This document shows, in pieces, positions 60,701 through 64,000 of a DNA stretch of 64,000 nucleotides. Location of the stretch: positions 41,857,874-41,921,873 of the forward strand of contig NC_054868.1 of the NCBI RefSeq assembly GCF_018320785.1, written 5' to 3'. Numbering within the stretch: position 1 is the first letter of the stretch; every line of letters begins with the position of its first letter. The translations under genes and the position numbers were made by a program. The notes below the pieces were generated by a model. The model searched no databases. It saw nothing but the letters and a program-made list of their open reading frames with translations, and was not told where the DNA came from. The DNA comes from Cheilinus undulatus. Taxonomy: Eukaryota > Chordata > Actinopteri > Labriformes > Labridae.

Positions 60701-61283
60701 TCTAAGAGTGGTAATTCTTGTTTTCCTTTGTATTCTCAGTCTTACAAAGAAGAGCTGTTGTCCAGGTGTAGTTGTCGGTCTGAACTACAAAGTGATGTGC
60801 TATTATACTGTGGTTTCCTCTATGTTTTTAGCAAACCGTCATGCTAATAATTTAGCTACGAAGAAGACATGACCTATATATCGGACATTTCTACCGATAT
60901 ACTGTATTTTGGGCAAAGTAGGTCCCCTGAATTTAAACAGTGTTGATGTGCTAGGCTAACAGCTAGGTCAAGAAGGGGCTAACGTGCCAACACCTACGGT
61001 AGTCTTTGTTAACACGTGGCCGTTAAAGTTTGATTATGATTTCACTGAAATCAGTACACACGTTAAAGTAAAAACACCGGAAGGTTTGCTCAAAGTAACG
61101 TAACATGACGTTAGCCTCTGCTAGCTTTAGCATAGCTCATAGAAAGGCATTAAGGTAACCACAGGAGCAGTGAGCAATCCTGTAAAATAAAAGTTTAGTT
61201 GTACTAAGTAAAAGACATACGTACCCTTTATTAAATCCCTTTAAAACCAATTTTGTTGATTTAACGTGAGAATATTCAGCCAT
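38325..61283 (-). CDS. frg1: FRG1 protein (complete, 9 exons)
   Basis: FRG1 is a nuclear/nucleolar and spliceosome-associated protein that also binds actin (family knowledge). Exons from 5' to 3' (- strand): 61225-61283, 60403-60470, 59613-59735, 51660-51717, 51329-51443, 47939-48043, 47656-47747, 40502-40612, 38325-38361. They join in frame to 255 residues (human 258). It starts [16 protein letters not shown], followed by a lysine-rich nuclear localisation signal at residues 21-31 ([11 protein letters not shown]). The fascin-like beta-trefoil follows ([50 protein letters not shown]), then [17 protein letters not shown] and [11 protein letters not shown], and it ends MKADRYCK. The exon 7 donor is placed at tatgt|gtacgt because only that gives the conserved NYVKKFQ junction. 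Introns are large and repeat-filled (about 7 to 8 kb for introns 3 and 7). Confidence 0.97.
38405..38455 (-). mobile_element. LINE/SINE 3' tail remnant
   Basis: The sequence atggatggatggattcttta followed by ttaatcccgagggaaattca is, from memory, the inverted 3' tail of fish Rex/L2-type retroelements. Only about 50 bases remain. Confidence 0.4.
38870..38945 (-). mobile_element. SINE tail fragment
   Basis: It matches the body (not the tRNA head) of the SINEs at 39862 and 58700: gacaggacagttgcagaggg and gagagtgggggaatac. Confidence 0.35.
39734..39762. repeat. Long A homopolymer
   Basis: An uninterrupted A run of 29 bases, followed at about 39791 by a G run. Both are probable assembly or polymorphism hot spots. 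Confidence 0.95.
39862..40026 (-). mobile_element. tRNA-derived SINE, inverted
   Basis: Read on the - strand it starts ggggcacagctggcctaatg, has the B-box-like ggttcaagtct, and ends in a tail matching the 15376 SINE. It lies in frg1 intron 8. Confidence 0.75.
42420..42570 (-). mobile_element. Degraded tRNA-derived SINE, inverted
   Basis: The - strand head ggggtgcaaatggccctgtg and a diverged B box (gctgggttcaaatt) are followed by the family body. It lies in frg1 intron 7. Confidence 0.5.
42661..43873 (-). mobile_element. Tc1-like element with long inverted repeats and deleted transposase
   Basis: The inverted repeats are about 230 bp. The left (42661 on) contains ggaaatttgtgtttggtaca and ataccgttggaaagcctgtt. 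The right (to about 43873) carries their complements. On the - strand, 43456-42999 encodes [13 protein letters not shown], then [28 protein letters not shown], and [13 protein letters not shown]-like and [18 protein letters not shown]-like parts. Most of the middle of the transposase is deleted. It lies in frg1 intron 7. Confidence 0.8.
44106..44567. mobile_element. hAT-like MITE
   Basis: The ends cagtggttctcacctgg and ccagttgagaaccactg are inverted repeats, with an 8-bp near-perfect duplication (gtttaaaa left at 44098-44105, atttaaaa right at 44568-44575). It shares ends with the element at 26864, so it is probably the same family. It lies in frg1 intron 7. Confidence 0.82.
45691..46360. mobile_element. 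hAT-like MITE with perfect target duplication
   Basis: The ends are tagggctgaatgatttg and attaattccccagcccta. The 8-bp duplication aactgaaa flanks it exactly at 45683-45690 and 46361-46368. The sub-terminal stretch gccaaattgcgatttaatcc is typical of a widespread fish hAT MITE from memory. It is 670 bp and non-coding, in frg1 intron 7. Confidence 0.85.
46690..46915. repeat. Possible MITE
   Basis: The left gccggctcagactacaag and right gtcgtctggtctgacaccc stretches form a weak inverted pair. No target duplication is evident. Confidence 0.35.
49185..49310 (+). mobile_element. Degraded tRNA-derived SINE
   Basis: A caagttcaggtctggcc B-box remnant is followed by ccgtatgtccctccccggct and gctgtcctcctctataagcg, parallel to the SINE at 15376. 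The head is lost. Confidence 0.5.
49457..50985 (+). mobile_element. Near full-length Tc1-like transposon
   Basis: It is a 1,529-bp element flanked by TA (49455-49456 and 50986-50987). Inverted repeats of about 160 bp start caggtacatctcaaaaaatt and end aattttttgagatgtacctg. One transposase gene lies between them on the + strand. It is inserted in frg1 intron 5. Confidence 0.92.
49784..50781 (+). pseudogene. Tc1-like transposase, disabled
   Basis: The product would be the DNA transposase of the enclosing element. It starts [21 protein letters not shown] helix-turn-helix ([18 protein letters not shown]) and the first catalytic Asp block (VLFSDESKF) are intact. The frame is lost just after this (stop at 50252-50254). 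The rest ([30 protein letters not shown], then [23 protein letters not shown]) carries further stops. It ends near 50781. It is inactive as it stands. Confidence 0.88.
52000..52410 (+). mobile_element. 3' end of an L2-like LINE
   Basis: The frame at 52034-52237 gives a C-terminal LINE ORF2 tail ([35 protein letters not shown]). It is followed by a 3' tail with gactcccttgtaaaaga and a ttaaataaaggttaaataaa simple repeat. It is 5'-truncated, in frg1 intron 3. Confidence 0.72.
54554..56355. mobile_element. Element with caagtc/gactcgagtc subterminal arrays
   Basis: The left end starts cagaggtgggagaaagtc and continues for about 170 bp with many caagtctcaagt units. The right end is the complement type (gactcgagtccacacctctg), preceded by 190 bp of similar units. 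No transposase is seen. No clear target duplication was found. The interior is interrupted by the hAT-like element at 54999. Confidence 0.65.
54999..56122. mobile_element. hAT-like element nested in another repeat
   Basis: The ends cagcggtactcaacc and ggttgagtatcactg are inverted repeats. A perfect 8-bp duplication, cgttagtt, is at 54991-54998 and 56123-56130. It is 1,124 bp with no convincing transposase. Confidence 0.85.
57895..58315 (+). mobile_element. 5' fragment of a Tc1-superfamily element related to the chimeric gene's first exon
   Basis: It starts aaaattggtgcaccatgtaa and has the non-coding leader of a common fish transposon (acaaaaggctagaaaagtaa, cagaagtaaagaagggcaga). From 58215 it has acaatttcagaaaaatg through acagtacataatatcacc, which aligns with 21652-21735 in the chimeric gene (acaatttcaaaataatg to accgtgcacaatatcatt). 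It breaks off at about 58310. It lies in frg1 intron 3. Confidence 0.65.
58700..58870 (-). mobile_element. tRNA-derived SINE, inverted
   Basis: The - strand head ggggcatagagggcctagtg and the B-box-like aggttcaagtccggc are followed by the family body. It lies in frg1 intron 3. Confidence 0.75.
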
Positions 61284-61420
61284 AGCTCTATGTAGTAGCC
61301 ACCAGCACGTCTGCTAGCCAGCGTACGAGTTCTGTGTCCTGTTACAGACACAACAAGTACGGCAGGCGCGAAGGACCAACATGCTTTACCATCAACAACA
61401 ACAACCAAAAATACAATTCT
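61284..61420 (-). promoter_or_regulatory. frg1 upstream/promoter region
   Basis: Directly upstream of the frg1 ATG there is a modest CG-dinucleotide cluster (cagcacgtctgc, cagcgtacgag, gtacggcaggcgcgaagg). This is the only promoter-like composition near this gene. No TATA box was seen. Confidence 0.4.
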
Positions 61421-61965
61421 GATAAGGTGGTTATAAAATCTTCTTAGATATCGAGTTACCCGAGAGGATTATCAATGCTGTACAACTATATTTCGTACAA
61501 ATAGTAGATGAAACTCTTACAACAGCTTTGTTAAAATGTTTATTTTTCTTTTTAGTTCTTTAAATTCTACAACAAGGCTAAGGTGCCCTAAGGAAAACCT
61601 TTGAAGCTCAATTTATGGCCATTTTCTGGATTTCATGAGCCGGATACCAAAATGTTAACCTCTTTTTGAAGAGTAAACACGTTATGTGATCTTGTTGGGA
61701 GTTGAGCCATTGCCAACAAATAAGAATCTTGGGGAATCGACTGGTTTGGGTTTTTTATTCATAGCCTATATCAATATCAACATAGGTTTAACTGCTCAGC
61801 CTCTATATTTTTTCATTATACAACATAAAGTAACGGTACTGCAAAGCCATATTTCCTGGGTTGTAAGGACCCACAATACCATAGTCTACGCATCATGACG
61901 GTCAGGGATATGATTTTTGTGCAATATTTTAAGTTTTTTTGAACAAAGACATGGGATTAATGACT

Positions 61966-61966
<1 letters not shown>

Positions 61967-62020
<54 letters not shown>

Positions 62021-62045
62021 TCCTATATAGATAGCTATATATAGA
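61967..62045. repeat. (CT)n/(TA)n compound microsatellite
   Basis: About 19 CT units run straight into TA units (62007-62025). It abuts the left end of the Tc1-like element at 62051. Confidence 0.95.
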
Positions 62046-62050
62046 TATAT

Positions 62051-62779
62051 CAGTTGCAAGAAAAAGTATGTGAACCCTTTGGGATTTCTTGGATGTCTGC
62101 ATAAATTGGTCATAAAATGTGTTCTGATCTTCATCTAAGTCACACCAAAAGACAAACACAGTCTGCTTAAACTAATACTGCACAAAAAATGATATGTTTT
62201 CATGTTTTATTGAACAAAACATGTAAACATTCACAGTGCAGGTTGGAAAAATTATGTGAACCCCTAGGCTAATGACTTCTCCAAGAGCTAATTGGAGCCA
62301 GGAGTCAGCCCACCTCCAAAAAAACAATTGCTGCACGTTTGAAGTTTGCAAAAGAGCACCTGGATGTTCCACAGCACAACTGGCAAAATATTCTGTGAAC
62401 AGATGATCACACCAGACATCCCAAGAATATTGCTAAACTGAAACAGTTTTGTAAAGAAGAATGGTCCAAAATTCCTCCTGACCATTGTGCAGGTCTGATC
62501 TGCAACTACAGGAAACGTTTGGTTGAGGTTATTACTGCCAAAGGAGGGTCAACCAGTTATTAAATCCAAAGGTTCACATACTTTGTCCACCATGCACTGT
62601 GAATGTTTACGTTTTGTTCAATAAAAACATGAAAACATCATTTTTTGTGCAGTAAAAGTTTAAGCAGACTGTGTTTGTCTTTTGTTGTGACTTAGACGAA
62701 CATCAGAACACATTTTATGACCAATTTATGCAGAAATCCAAGAAATCCCAAAGGGTTCACATACTTTTTCTAGCAACTG
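62051..62779 (+). mobile_element. Internally deleted Tc1-like element
   Basis: The inverted ends are cagttgcaagaaaaagtatg and tactttttctagcaactg, with long terminal repeats (ttgaacaaaacatgtaaaca on the left and its complement on the right). A transposase relic between them is reduced to frame-broken pieces (62310-62560, e.g. caaaagagcacctggatgtt). Confidence 0.8.
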
Positions 62780-64000
62780 TATATGATTTTTTTTAAAGTC
62801 CTGCCCTTCCCAGCCGCTTTATATGGGAGGTTTTCCAGATAAATGTGAAATATATCACTGGTTATATGTTAGTCTACCTTGCATGTCAACATTTTCATAA
62901 TTTATGAAGTGTTTTTTTTCTTTTGATTCATTTTCAAAATAAAAGAGAAGAATTGAAAATATAGATTTTTGCTTAAATAAGTAGACTACACTATGAATAG
63001 CTAAATTTTAAGCCTCTTTTGCCATTTTCTGTGTATGGGGCTTTTATTTTGAAAGGTAACACACCTCAATCCTGCCACATCAATGACCCTCCAGTCTCAG
63101 AGTTTGAAAAACAGGCCTTTTCTCTCTCTGTCTTCTAGTTATTTTAATTTTTGAAATGGAAATCTTTGCAGCTTTTGCTCCTGTTAAGAATGTAAATGGC
63201 ATCTTTGCTCGGCTTGAGCAGATAAACAATTTCCTTTCAGGATTACACGGCAAGTTTTATTGGGATACTAGATTAGGTCGTTTAATACATGACCATCACA
63301 GTGACTTAATTTGTCTTCCATTTATCAGATTTCATCATAGTAGATCATAAATCATTAGACACACCTTATTTCACCTTAAACACACATAAACTGCCTTCCA
63401 CCCACCCACACTGTCCAGAAATGTTAAATGTTCTCTGAGGTGAACCCTGGGGACCTCTCCCTCAAACACACTAATCACCTGGAAAGGAAGGCAGGGTGGT
63501 CGACCTCAAGCACGGCGTCCTCACATAACTTCTATGCTAATGATGCTTCATTTAACGGCCGTGGCCCAATCAGGAGCCTCTGAGAGGAGGTAATAAATCA
63601 TTTGTGGATGGTGTCAGGAAGTGAAATAAATTAGACAGTGGGTTGTGTTATCTGCTCACTGCAGTGAAACTCAACTGGTAAGAACTCAATCACCTGACTA
63701 AAAAAAGTTGACAGACTGGAGAAAAATGATGAGAGCAGCCCCAAAAAAAAAAAAAAAAAAAAGCCAAAATAACTCCATCAGTGAACTCCATCTTAACTGA
63801 TGCAGGAGAGAAACTCGTGGTGTACCTTCCTGAGCTTCCCGGTGGTGCTGTGCTGGAGGAAAAGTTGTTTCAGTATGGAGGATTAATCCGGTCAGAAAAG
63901 CCTTGTAGCTTTAAAGACGTGAGCCGCAGGGGTTTTCAGAAGTCATGAATCAACATTTTGCCTTCCTGAGCTGAATCCCACTTGTAGGCTCCTTCTGTCA
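62780..64000. other. Intergenic, nothing coding recognised
   Basis: No gene or repeat was assigned. About 63500-63640 is less AT-rich and repeat-free (aacggccgtggcccaatcag, gaggtaataaatcatttgtg) and could be a conserved non-coding element. An A run lies at about 63742-63761. Confidence 0.4.

Overview
The window is vertebrate nuclear DNA, most likely from a teleost fish. Genes are split into many short exons with GT-AG introns, the DNA is AT-rich, and it carries many fish-type Tc1-like, hAT-like, tRNA-SINE and L2-like repeats. I cannot name the species from sequence alone.

Layout. (1) 1767-19484, + strand: the 3' two-thirds of pcm1 (centriolar satellite scaffold), 29 exons, about 1,480 codons, all splice phases consistent. 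The 5' exons lie left of the window. (2) 21608-25451, + strand: a compact seven-exon gene that I do not recognise as described. Its first exon encodes only the paired-type DNA-binding half of a Tc1-like transposase. That exon ends in a consensus splice donor in the same phase as the following exons, which are diverged duplicates of the acidic 3' exons of pcm1. A diverged copy of the pcm1 3'UTR follows at about 25970-26330. The predicted product is a 309-residue chimera of transposase DNA-binding domain and PCM1 C-terminal acidic segment. (3) 28334-35862, - strand: complete asah1 (acid ceramidase), 14 exons, 392 residues. (4) 38325-61283, - strand: complete frg1, 9 exons, 255 residues, with very large repeat-filled introns. 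(5) 61284-64000: frg1 upstream region and intergenic DNA, with one Tc1-like element.

The pcm1 - asah1 - frg1 neighbourhood is, from memory, a conserved vertebrate gene order. pcm1 converges on asah1, and the chimeric gene sits in the gap between them, directly behind its pcm1 parent. This fits a local tandem duplication of the pcm1 3' end followed by capture of a transposase exon by splicing. The three standard genes have unrelated jobs (centrosome/cilia, lysosomal sphingolipid breakdown, nuclear RNA/actin-linked protein) and do not form an operon.

The rest is introns and spacers rich in mobile elements. Several elements have boundaries set by target-site duplications: hAT-like elements at 980, 10557, 45691 and 54999, Tc1-like elements at 24386 and 49457, and a tRNA-SINE at 15376. 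One region (about 53590-56600) shows repeats nested three deep.

Main claim: the Tc1-PCM1 fusion gene. The reading frame, splice sites and phases are read directly from the sequence. Transcription, selection and function are unproven.
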